Assembly: GCF_001571145.1 (NCBI RefSeq)
Contig: NZ_BCTF01000001.1
Span: 1 to 64,000 of the forward strand
DNA length: 64,000 bases
DNA from: Hydrogenophaga flava NBRC 102514
GTDB taxonomy: Bacteria > Pseudomonadota > Gammaproteobacteria > Burkholderiales > Burkholderiaceae_C
Direction of reading: 5' to 3'
Shown here: piece by piece, positions 8,234-15,105 of the stretch
Position numbering within the stretch: the stretch's first letter is position 1
Layout: each line of letters starts with the position of its first letter
Notes under the pieces: model-generated
The model's input: the letters and a program-made list of their open reading frames with translations, nothing else
What the model was told of the DNA's origin: nothing
Database searches by the model: none
Program-made: the position numbers and the translations under genes

Positions 8234-9292
8234 CTATTGTGCGCCCGTCGACACACGCAGCGGCGAATGAACCGCCTGCCGCAGGAGGCTGGACGGCACC
8301 ACCGACTCCGGATTGTGCTGGCGCGAAGACAGGTCGGCGTCGACGTGGTCGAACCGCAGCGCCACCATCGAGCGCCGGTTGTCTCTTTCGGCGCGGCGTG
8401 CACTGTCCACATCGGTTGTCAGCGCACCGCCGTGGTACAGCGCCGCCAGATGGCGCGCCAGGTCGTGTTCCGCCGAGGAGGTCCGCTCGCGCAACTGGGC
8501 CAATGTGGCCGGCCGGTCCATCAGTTCGCGCATCAGCACCAGATGGAACTCACCGAACCAGTGCGCCGGCAGGCGCGGCACCCGGCGCAGGTACAGGCTC
8601 TGCTCGCGGTACCGGTGGGGCAGCACATCGCGCCGGGTTCGCACCGCGTAGTTCCACATCACGCGGTGCAACGGAAGGCGGATGAACGAGGGCGGCACCT
8701 CCAGCGACAGCTTGGCGCCGAAGGTCCAATCGGCCATCGCCAGGTCGACCGGCCTGGCGGGGATCAGCAGGGAGGCCTGCCAGCGTTGAATGTCGATCAC
8801 CGCCAGCAGCCGGTCTCCCGCCGAGAGGTGGACCACACCACCTGAACGCATCTGGTCCATATGGTCGTATATCCGTGCGCCGAGGGCGAACTGCGTGCGC
8901 AAAGGACGCAGCCAGGCCTCGAAACGCTGCAGACGCTGGCGCACGCTGCTTTCACTGTCGGCCTCGAAGAACTCGGCCGACGCAAAGCCTTCTGGCAAGG
9001 GCGTGGCAAACGCCAGCGGTCGGTCGACTTCCGCGCGGTTGAGGGTCAGGCGCTCACCGCTGCCATGGGGATGACGGATCACCAGTTCATCGCGACCGAG
9101 CACGTCGACGGCATCGCCGGCGATCATCCAGGCGTCCGCCAGATGCGGATCGCAGGCGCGCCACTCGGGCCAGCCGGCAGGCATCTGGGCCGCCCACGAC
9201 TGAAGACGCAGCCCCGCTGCATCGGAAAAACCCAACAACCCCAGACCCAGAACCGGCTGCTCCAAACACACCCCCTGTGGCTTGCCAACCAA
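8234..9292 (-). CDS. Conserved hypothetical protein, about 350 aa
   Basis: No family is recognised. The product is soluble, Arg/Leu-rich, with no signal peptide or transmembrane helix. It has a central region rich in aromatic residues (IYDHMDQMRSGGVVHLSAGD) and a helical C-terminal half (LRRVPRLPAHWFGEFHLVLMRELMDRP). The start is uncertain: the longest form uses TTG at 9292, while GTG at 9271 or TTG at 9265, the latter behind AGGGGG, is equally plausible. It lies 114 bases downstream of aroG on the same strand. Confidence 0.6.
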   Translation of the reverse strand: MVGKPQGVCLEQPVLGLGLLGFSDAAGLRLQSWAAQMPAGWPEWRACDPHLADAWMIAGDAVDVLGRDELVIRHPHGSGERLTLNRAEVDRPLAFATPLPEGFASAEFFEADSESSVRQRLQRFEAWLRPLRTQFALGARIYDHMDQMRSGGVVHLSAGDRLLAVIDIQRWQASLLIPARPVDLAMADWTFGAKLSLEVPPSFIRLPLHRVMWNYAVRTRRDVLPHRYREQSLYLRRVPRLPAHWFGEFHLVLMRELMDRPATLAQLRERTSSAEHDLARHLAALYHGGALTTDVDSARRAERDNRRSMVALRFDHVDADLSSRQHNPESVVPSSLLRQAVHSPLRVSTGAQ

Positions 9293-9363
9293 GCCCGTGC
9301 GGCGCCCACGATGCGCACCGCGTGCTGCTCACATTAGACCATCGTCCTCATAGGCGGACACAC

Positions 9364-9402
9364 CCGTTCGCGACAGGGTCCTGTGAGCTTTGCTACGAAC
9401 GG
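9364..9402. repeat. Nested inverted repeat between aroG and the next gene
   Basis: Outer arms CCGTTCG (9364-9370) and CGAACGG (9396-9402) enclose a second palindrome, ACAGGGTCCTGT. There is no T-run, so it is not a classical terminator; it may stabilise or process the aroG mRNA end. Confidence 0.3.
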
Positions 9403-9406
9403 ACGG

Positions 9407-10534
9407 TCAGCGTGCGGTCCGCCGGCGAGCCACCGCCTGGGAAAGGATCTCCAGCGCCTGCACCGAGTCACCCCAGCCCAGGCAGGCGTCGGTGATGCTC
9501 TGTCCATAGGCCAGCTTGTTCACATCGTCCTTGCCTGGCGTGAACTTCTGGGCGCCCGCCTCGATGTGGCTTTCGATCATGACGCCGAACACGCTCTTGC
9601 TGCCAGCGGCCATCTGCTGCCCGATGTCTCGCGCCACCTCCAGCTGCTTCTCGTGCTGCTTGCTGCTGTTGGCATGGCTGCAGTCGACCATCAGACGCGG
9701 TGTGAGCTTGGCGGCCTCCAGTTCCTTGACCGCGGCAGCGACACTGGCGGCGTCGTAGTTCGGTGCCTTGCCGCCGCGCAGGATGACGTGGCAGTCCTTG
9801 TTGCCGTTGGTCTGCACGATGGCGACCTGGCCGTTTTTGTGCACCGACAGGAAGTGGTGGCCGCGCGCAGCGGCCTGGATGGCGTCGGTCGCGATCTTGA
9901 TGTTGCCGTCGGTGCCGTTCTTGAAGCCGATCGGTGCCGACAGGCCCGAGGCGAGCTCGCGGTGCACCTGGCTTTCGGTGGTGCGCGCACCGATGGCGCC
10001 CCAGGCGATCAGGTCACCGATGTACTGCGGGCTGATCACGTCCAGGAACTCGCTGCCGGCCGGCAGGCCCTGGCGGTTGATCTCGATGAGCAGCTGGCGT
10101 GCGATGCGCAGGCCTTCGTCGATGCGGTAGCTCTCATCCAGGTACGGGTCGTTGATCAGCCCCTTCCAGCCCACCGTCGTGCGCGGCTTCTCGAAGTAGA
10201 CGCGCATCACGATTTCCAGCGTGTCGGCGTACTTCTCGCGCAGCGGCTTGAGACGGCGGGCGTAGTCGAGCGCGGCGGCCGGGTCGTGGATCGAGCAGGG
10301 ACCGATGATGACCAGCAGGCGGTCATCCTTGCCATGCAGGATGTCGTGAATGCGGCTGCGGGTCTGTTTGATCAGGGTCTCAACCGTCGTGCCGGCGATG
10401 GGGAAGAAGCGGATGAGGTGTTCGGGCGGCGGGAGCACGGTGATGTCCTTGATGCGCTGGTCGTCGGTCTGGCTGGTCTTGTCGGCTGGGCGCGCATACC
10501 AGGCATCGCTGGCGGCAGTGGTCTTGGCGGTCAT
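9407..10534 (-). CDS. aroG: 3-deoxy-7-phosphoheptulonate synthase (DAHP synthase, class I)
   Basis: This enzyme condenses phosphoenolpyruvate and erythrose 4-phosphate, the first step towards Phe, Tyr and Trp. The 375 residues include the class I motifs IIGPCSIHD, TTVGWKGLINDP, RTTESQVHRELASG and GFKNGTDGNIKIA. ATG at 10534 is preceded by GGAG; the open frame extends further upstream only through leader and repeat sequence. A leader peptide rich in Phe, Tyr and Trp and a terminator lie immediately upstream, so expression is probably controlled by attenuation. Which amino acid inhibits the enzyme cannot be read from the sequence. Confidence 0.96.
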   Translation of the reverse strand: MTAKTTAASDAWYARPADKTSQTDDQRIKDITVLPPPEHLIRFFPIAGTTVETLIKQTRSRIHDILHGKDDRLLVIIGPCSIHDPAAALDYARRLKPLREKYADTLEIVMRVYFEKPRTTVGWKGLINDPYLDESYRIDEGLRIARQLLIEINRQGLPAGSEFLDVISPQYIGDLIAWGAIGARTTESQVHRELASGLSAPIGFKNGTDGNIKIATDAIQAAARGHHFLSVHKNGQVAIVQTNGNKDCHVILRGGKAPNYDAASVAAAVKELEAAKLTPRLMVDCSHANSSKQHEKQLEVARDIGQQMAAGSKSVFGVMIESHIEAGAQKFTPGKDDVNKLAYGQSITDACLGWGDSVQALEILSQAVARRRTAR

Positions 10535-10568
10535 CGAAGGCTCCTCGCAGGGTGAAAAAGAAGGGGTG

Positions 10569-10602
10569 AAAAAAAACCGCCGGGCTGGGAGCCCGGCGGT
10601 TT
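10569..10602 (-). terminator. Attenuator terminator in the aroG leader
   Basis: On the minus strand a perfect 13-bp stem (10590-10602 with 10574-10586) with a 3-base loop is followed by a run of eight T (three of them shared with the stem). It stops 34 bases before the aroG start codon. Its 5' arm, AAACCGCCGGGCT, is complementary to CCCCGGCGG inside the leader-peptide gene, which supplies the antiterminator. Confidence 0.85.
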
Positions 10603-10628
10603 CGGAGGTTTTGGGTTGCTTGGCGCGC

Positions 10629-10706
10629 TTACACCCTTGCCTCTCGTCCGCCGGGGACAGAGAACCAAAAGTAAAAGCCAAAAAAGATGGCGGCGCGGGT
10701 TTGCAT
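10629..10706 (-). CDS. Aromatic leader peptide of aroG (25 aa)
   Basis: ATG at 10706 opens a 25-codon frame ending TAA at 10629-10631. Codons 7-16 read IFFGFYFWFS: five Phe, one Tyr and one Trp within eight residues, which is characteristic of an attenuation leader. The next codons (V-P-G-G) contain CCCCGGCGG (10648-10656), able to pair with the 5' arm of the downstream terminator. A ribosome stalled on Phe/Tyr/Trp codons would leave this segment free and allow read-through; a ribosome reaching the stop codon would mask it. A TACATT box lies 8 bases upstream of the ATG. Confidence 0.85.
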   Translation of the reverse strand: MQTRAAIFFGFYFWFSVPGGREARV

Positions 10707-10714
10707 AGGTCGCG

Positions 10715-10720
10715 AATGTA
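10715..10720 (-). promoter_or_regulatory. -10-like box of the aroG leader transcript
   Basis: TACATT on the minus strand ends 8 bases before the leader-peptide ATG. No convincing -35 is seen. The leader mRNA would begin almost at its start codon. Confidence 0.4.
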
Positions 10721-10761
10721 GCACAGAGCTTTTGACAGGCGTCTTACAGACCGATCCGCCG

Positions 10762-10829
10762 CCGGGCCGCCCCAAGGCAGATCAGTCCCCACGGGGGGCA
10801 GCGACCCGCGCAGCGGTGGAGCGTGGGGG
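10762..10829 (-). repeat. Comamonadaceae-type intergenic repeat, copy 1
   Basis: About 68 bases, nearly identical at both ends to the copy at 61929-61998: CCGGGCCGCCCCAAG at one end and GGGGGGCAGCGACCCGC...GGAGCGTGGGGG at the other, with a variable middle. It ends 9 bases downstream of the tldD stop codon, in the same orientation relative to its gene as copy 2. GC-rich self-complementary arms suggest an mRNA 3'-end structure. Confidence 0.65.
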
Positions 10830-10838
10830 TCACATTCC

Positions 10839-12299
10839 TCAGGCTGTACCGCCCACGGTGAGGCCGTCGATGCGCAAGGTGGGCTGCCCAACCCCCACCG
10901 GCACGCTCTGCCCTTCCTTGCCACAGGTGCCGACACCACTGTCCAGGCGCATGTCGTTGCCGATCATGCTGATCTTCTTGAGCGACTCGGGGCCACTGCC
11001 GACCAGGGTAGCTCCCTTGACAGGGTACTGGATCTGGCCGTTCTCGACCCAGTAGGCCTGGCTGGCGGAGAAGACGAACTTGCCGCTGGTGATGTCGACC
11101 TGGCCGCCACCGAAGTTGGTGGCGTACAGACCCTTCTTGATGCTGGCCACGATTTCGTCCGGGCTCTTGTCGCCGCCCAGCATGTAGGTGTTGGTCATGC
11201 GCGGCATGGGCACATGGGCGTAGCTCTCGCGCCGGCCGTTGCCGGTGGGCTTGACGCCCATCAGGCGCGCGTTCATCGCATCCTGGATGTAACCCTTGAG
11301 GATGCCATCCTCGATCAGCACATTCTTCTGCGTGGTGCAGCCTTCGTCGTCGACGTTGAGCGAGCCGCGGCGGTCGGCGATGGTGCCATCGTCCAGCACC
11401 GTCACACCCTTGGCCGCCACGCGCTGGCCGATGCGGCCGCTGAAGGCGCTGGAACCCTTGCGGTTGAAGTCGCCCTCCAGCCCGTGGCCCACGGCTTCGT
11501 GCAGCAACACACCCGGCCAGCCCGGGCCGAGCACCACCGTCATCTCGCCGGCCGGTGCGGGGCGGGCATCCAGGTTGGTCAGCGCCGACTGCACCGCCTC
11601 GTCCACGTAGCCGCTCACCACAGCGTCGTCGAAGTAGGCCAGACCGAAGCGGCCACCGCCGCCCGAGCTGCCCATCTCGCGGCGCCCCTTCTGTTCGGCG
11701 ATCACCGTCACCGACAGCCGCACCAGCGGACGCACATCGGCCGCCACCGTGCCGTCGGCGCGCGCGATCAGCACCACGTCGTGCTCGGCGGCCAGCCCGG
11801 CCATCACCTGCACCACGCGCGGGTCACGCGCCTTGGCCAGCTTCTCCACCTTTTCCAGCAGGGCGATCTTGGCCGCGCTGTCGAGCGTGCCGATCGGGTC
11901 GAGCCCCGGGTAGAGCGAACGCGACTTCGAAGTCTTGGCGGCTGGCACACGGACCTTGCGGCTCTGACCCTGGCCGGAAATCGAGCGGACCGTGTGCGCG
12001 GCGTCCAGCAACGAGTCCCAGGACAGGTCGTCGGAATAGGCGAAGGCGGTCTTCTCGCCGCTGACGGCGCGCACGCCCACGCCCTGGTCGATGCTGAAGC
12101 TGCCGGTCTTGACGATGCCCTCCTCCAGGCTCCAACCCTCGCTGCGCGTGGTCTGGAAATATAGGTCAGCGTCGTCGACGCCGTGCGAGGTCATCTCGCC
12201 CAGCGCGCGCTGCAAGTGGGACATGCTCAGGCCATAGGGGGTGAGCAGGAGGCTTTCGGCGGTGGCCAGTCGGGCCAGGGTGGGTTCGCGGGCGATCAT
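10839..12299 (-). CDS. tldD: Metalloprotease TldD
   Basis: TldD pairs with TldE/PmbA to form a cytoplasmic zinc protease that degrades unfolded peptides and matures some modified peptides. At 486 residues it has the usual length. The zinc motif is HEAVGHG in LLHEAVGHGLEGDFN, and the C-terminal half has NTYMLGGDKSPDEI and GKFVFSASQAYWVENG. The partner gene is not in this window. There is no Shine-Dalgarno sequence, but a TACAAT box ends 6 bases before the ATG. An intergenic repeat follows the stop codon. Confidence 0.95.
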   Translation of the reverse strand: MIAREPTLARLATAESLLLTPYGLSMSHLQRALGEMTSHGVDDADLYFQTTRSEGWSLEEGIVKTGSFSIDQGVGVRAVSGEKTAFAYSDDLSWDSLLDAAHTVRSISGQGQSRKVRVPAAKTSKSRSLYPGLDPIGTLDSAAKIALLEKVEKLAKARDPRVVQVMAGLAAEHDVVLIARADGTVAADVRPLVRLSVTVIAEQKGRREMGSSGGGGRFGLAYFDDAVVSGYVDEAVQSALTNLDARPAPAGEMTVVLGPGWPGVLLHEAVGHGLEGDFNRKGSSAFSGRIGQRVAAKGVTVLDDGTIADRRGSLNVDDEGCTTQKNVLIEDGILKGYIQDAMNARLMGVKPTGNGRRESYAHVPMPRMTNTYMLGGDKSPDEIVASIKKGLYATNFGGGQVDITSGKFVFSASQAYWVENGQIQYPVKGATLVGSGPESLKKISMIGNDMRLDSGVGTCGKEGQSVPVGVGQPTLRIDGLTVGGTA

Positions 12300-12305
12300 G
12301 GGTGG

Positions 12306-12311
12306 ATTGTA
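12306..12311 (-). promoter_or_regulatory. -10-like box before tldD
   Basis: TACAAT on the minus strand, then six bases, then ATG at 12299. Fits the leaderless pattern. Confidence 0.5.
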
Positions 12312-12359
12312 GGAAGCTGGGCGCCCGAGCGCCTGCCGCTGGTCGCGACCCCGGGCGGA

Positions 12360-13262
12360 TCAGTGGGATTGCCCGGCCTGCCCGCGCAGCAGCGGCAAAA
12401 GGGCGCCGTCGTCGCGGTCGGCCAGTCCGGCGGCATGGGCCTGGGCAAACACGGCCGCCGCCCGCGCGCCGAGCGGACCGTCGAACCCGGCCTGCCGGGC
12501 GGCCTCGACCGCCAGCCGGGTGTCTTTTTCCAGCAGGGTCACATGGGCGCGCGGCTCGAAGTCGCCGGCAATCGCCCGCCGCATGCGGTCCGAGCCGATC
12601 CAGCTCTGGCCGCTGGACTGCTCGATCACGTCCAGCGTGGTGCCCAGGTCCAGCCCCAGGCGGTCGGCCAGCGCCAGCACCTCGGCCGCGCCGACGAGGT
12701 TGATGCCCGCCAGCAGGTTGTTGACCAGCTTGGTGCGGGAGCCATCTCCCACGCGCTCGCTGATCACGAAGCGGCGCGAGGAGAGCCGGGCGAGAAGCGC
12801 TTCGTGGCGCTGCAGCAGCAGCGCCGGGGCGGCCAGCATCAGGCTCGTGCTGCCATCGCGTGCCCGCGCCGGGCCGCCGGACATGGGCGCGTCGATGCAG
12901 CCGATGCCACGCTCCGCCAGGCCGGCGGCCAGGGCCTCGGCGTCCTGCGGCGCGATGGTAGGGCAGAGCATCACCGTCTGGCCGGCGCGCATGCGAGAGG
13001 CCGCGCCGTCGGTGCCAAACAGCACATCGTGCGACTGCTGCGCATCCACGACGCAGACGATCAGGACGCCGCCGTCTTCCAGCGCAGAAGCCGCCAGCGA
13101 CGGCGTGTCGGCCAGTTCGGCGCCGGCCACCAGGGCCTGCTGCTGCCGCGCGGGATCGATATCGCAGACCACCACGGCCATGCCGGCCTCGCACATGCGC
13201 TCCACCATGGCGCCGCCCATGTTGCCGGCGCCAACGACCACGACAGGAAAGGATGGGGTCAT
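12360..13262 (-). CDS. NAD(P)-dependent beta-hydroxyacid dehydrogenase (3-hydroxyisobutyrate dehydrogenase family)
   Basis: The 300-residue protein starts with a Rossmann fold (VVVGAGNMGGAMVERM). It has the substrate-binding segment DAPMSGGPARARDGS and the catalytic helix GDGSRTKLVNNLLAGIN with the conserved lysine. The family oxidises 3-hydroxyacids such as 3-hydroxyisobutyrate, tartronate semialdehyde or glyoxylate-type substrates; the exact one is not clear here. ATG at 13262 shares one base with the rodA stop (TGATG), so translation is coupled to rodA, an unusual partner. Confidence 0.85.
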   Translation of the reverse strand: MTPSFPVVVVGAGNMGGAMVERMCEAGMAVVVCDIDPARQQQALVAGAELADTPSLAASALEDGGVLIVCVVDAQQSHDVLFGTDGAASRMRAGQTVMLCPTIAPQDAEALAAGLAERGIGCIDAPMSGGPARARDGSTSLMLAAPALLLQRHEALLARLSSRRFVISERVGDGSRTKLVNNLLAGINLVGAAEVLALADRLGLDLGTTLDVIEQSSGQSWIGSDRMRRAIAGDFEPRAHVTLLEKDTRLAVEAARQAGFDGPLGARAAAVFAQAHAAGLADRDDGALLPLLRGQAGQSH

Positions 13263-14416
13263 CACGATTGCATGAGTCGCTTGGACTTGGCAATCGACAT
13301 CAGGATGCCCAGCCCCACACCCATGGTCACCATGGCCGTGCCGCCGTAGCTGATGAAGGGCAGCGGCACCCCCACCACCGGCAGGATGCCGCTGACCATG
13401 CCCATGTTGACGAAGGCGTAGACGAAGATGTTGAGCGTCATGGCGCCGGCCAGCAGGCGCGCGAACAGGGTCGGCGCCTCCATTGCGACGGTCAGGCCAC
13501 GCACGATCAGGAAGATGAACCCAGCCATCAGACCCAGGGTGCCCACGAGGCCGAACTCTTCGGAAAACGCGGCGTAGATGAAGTCGGTGGTGCGCTCGGG
13601 AATGAACTCCAGGTGGGTCTGTGTGCCCTGCATGAAGCCCTTGCCCCAGACGCCGCCGGAGCCGATGGCGATCATGCCCTGGATGATGTGGAAGCCCTTG
13701 CCCAGCGGATCCTTGAACGGGTCCAGCAGGGTGCAGACGCGCTGGCGCTGGTACTCGTGCAGCACCTTCCAGTCGACGTCCGGCGCGCACCACTGCGGCT
13801 CCATGAGGATCAGCGTGACGATGCCGACCGCCGCCAGCAGCACGGGCGGGATGATCAGCTTCCAGCTCAGGCCGGCGAAAAAGATCACCGCCAGGCCCGA
13901 GGCCAGCACCAGCAGCGTGGTGCCCAGGTCGGGCTGCTTGAGGATCAGGAACGCCGGCACCGCCAGCAGCAGCCCCGCCATGGCGAAATCCAGCGGTTTG
14001 AGCATGCCCTCGCGGCGCTGGAACCACCAAGCCAGCATCATCGGCATGGCCACCTTCATCAGCTCGCTGGGCTGGATCACGATGCCGACGTTGATCCAGC
14101 GCGTGGCGCCTTTCTTGGTGATGCCGAACAGTTCCACCCCCAGCAGCAGCATCACACCGACCACGTACATCGGCACGGCCAGCGCCATCAGCCGCTGCGG
14201 CGGCACCTGGGAGACGGTGAACAGCACCACGGCGGCCAGCAGCATGTTGCGACCATGGCTGGTGAAGCGTGTGCCGTGGTCGAAACCGACCGAGTACATG
14301 GTCATCAGGCCCGCGCCGGCCAGCAGCAGAATGGCCAGCGCCAGCGGTCCGTCAAAGCCCTGGAAGATGGGTCGGATGCGTTGCCAGAGCGAAGGTTTGT
14401 CGAGTACGGCGGCCAT
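13262..14416 (-). CDS. rodA: Rod-shape SEDS peptidoglycan glycosyltransferase RodA
   Basis: RodA polymerises lipid II glycan strands in the elongasome at the inner membrane. The protein is 384 residues with about ten transmembrane segments and the SEDS motifs INVGIVIQPSELMKVAMP, EEFGLVGTLGL and PFISYGGTAMVTMGVGLG. I chose ATG at 14416 (MAAVLDKPSLW); the open frame begins 12 codons earlier. It is apart from mreBCD/mrdA, which are not in this window, and coupled to a dehydrogenase gene. It is divergent from the esterase gene at 14440, with only 23 bases between start codons. Confidence 0.94.
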   Translation of the reverse strand: MAAVLDKPSLWQRIRPIFQGFDGPLALAILLLAGAGLMTMYSVGFDHGTRFTSHGRNMLLAAVVLFTVSQVPPQRLMALAVPMYVVGVMLLLGVELFGITKKGATRWINVGIVIQPSELMKVAMPMMLAWWFQRREGMLKPLDFAMAGLLLAVPAFLILKQPDLGTTLLVLASGLAVIFFAGLSWKLIIPPVLLAAVGIVTLILMEPQWCAPDVDWKVLHEYQRQRVCTLLDPFKDPLGKGFHIIQGMIAIGSGGVWGKGFMQGTQTHLEFIPERTTDFIYAAFSEEFGLVGTLGLMAGFIFLIVRGLTVAMEAPTLFARLLAGAMTLNIFVYAFVNMGMVSGILPVVGVPLPFISYGGTAMVTMGVGLGILMSIAKSKRLMQS

Positions 14417-14439
14417 GAGGCAGCCATTATCCTTCCGCC

Positions 14440-15066
14440 ATGCACGCCACACCCCGCCCTCCGGTCAGTCACCTGCTCTATCTGCACGGCTTCCGCTCCT
14501 CGCCGCAATCGGCCAAGGCCCTGCAAGTGGCCGGGCGCGTGCGCTCGCAGCACCCGGGCGTGGTCTGGTGCTGCCCGCAACTGCCGCCGTCCCCGCGCGA
14601 AGCCGCCGACCTGATGCGGCGGCTCACGGACGGCTGGCCGGCCGACGGCATGGCCGTCATCGGCTCGTCGCTGGGCGGCTTCTACGCCCGCTGGCTGTCG
14701 CTGCAGCGCGGCTGCGTGGCCGCCCTGCTCAACCCGGCGCCGTTTCCGCAGCGCGATCTGGCGAAGTACATCGGCGAACACCCGGTCTGGCAGAACCCGG
14801 ACGAACACATCTTCTTCCAGCCGGATTTCATTGGTGAACTGGAGGCGCTGGCCGGCGACATTGCCCGGCTGGCACCCGCGCAGCCAGGCACCTCCGAGCA
14901 CCTGTTCGCCCTCATCTCAGAAAAGGACGAGGTGCTGGACTGGCACGAAATGGTGGCGTTTTGCGCCGGCGGCAGCATCTACCGCCTGCCCGAAGGCGAC
15001 CACGCCATCTCCGACTTCGAGCGACACATCGACCGCCTGTTCCGGTTCCTGCGGCTGGCGGACTGA
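14440..15066 (+). CDS. YqiA-like alpha/beta-hydrolase esterase
   Basis: This 208-residue protein has the fold of UPF0227/YqiA esterases: LYLHGFRSSPQSAK near the N-terminus, the nucleophile elbow GSSLGGF, an acid in SEKDEVLDWHE and the catalytic histidine in EGDHAISDF. It should hydrolyse short acyl esters in the cytoplasm; natural substrate unknown. It is followed 39 bases later by the RNase gene on the same strand. Confidence 0.87.
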   Translation: MHATPRPPVSHLLYLHGFRSSPQSAKALQVAGRVRSQHPGVVWCCPQLPPSPREAADLMRRLTDGWPADGMAVIGSSLGGFYARWLSLQRGCVAALLNPAPFPQRDLAKYIGEHPVWQNPDEHIFFQPDFIGELEALAGDIARLAPAQPGTSEHLFALISEKDEVLDWHEMVAFCAGGSIYRLPEGDHAISDFERHIDRLFRFLRLAD

Positions 15067-15092
15067 GGCTCGGGGCGCCCCGTCCTGCGTGG

Positions 15093-15098
15093 GACAAT
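15093..15098 (+). promoter_or_regulatory. -10-like box before the RNB exonuclease gene
   Basis: GACAAT, seven bases, then ATG at 15106, without a Shine-Dalgarno sequence. Confidence 0.45.
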
Positions 15099-15105
15099 CG
15101 CGCCC

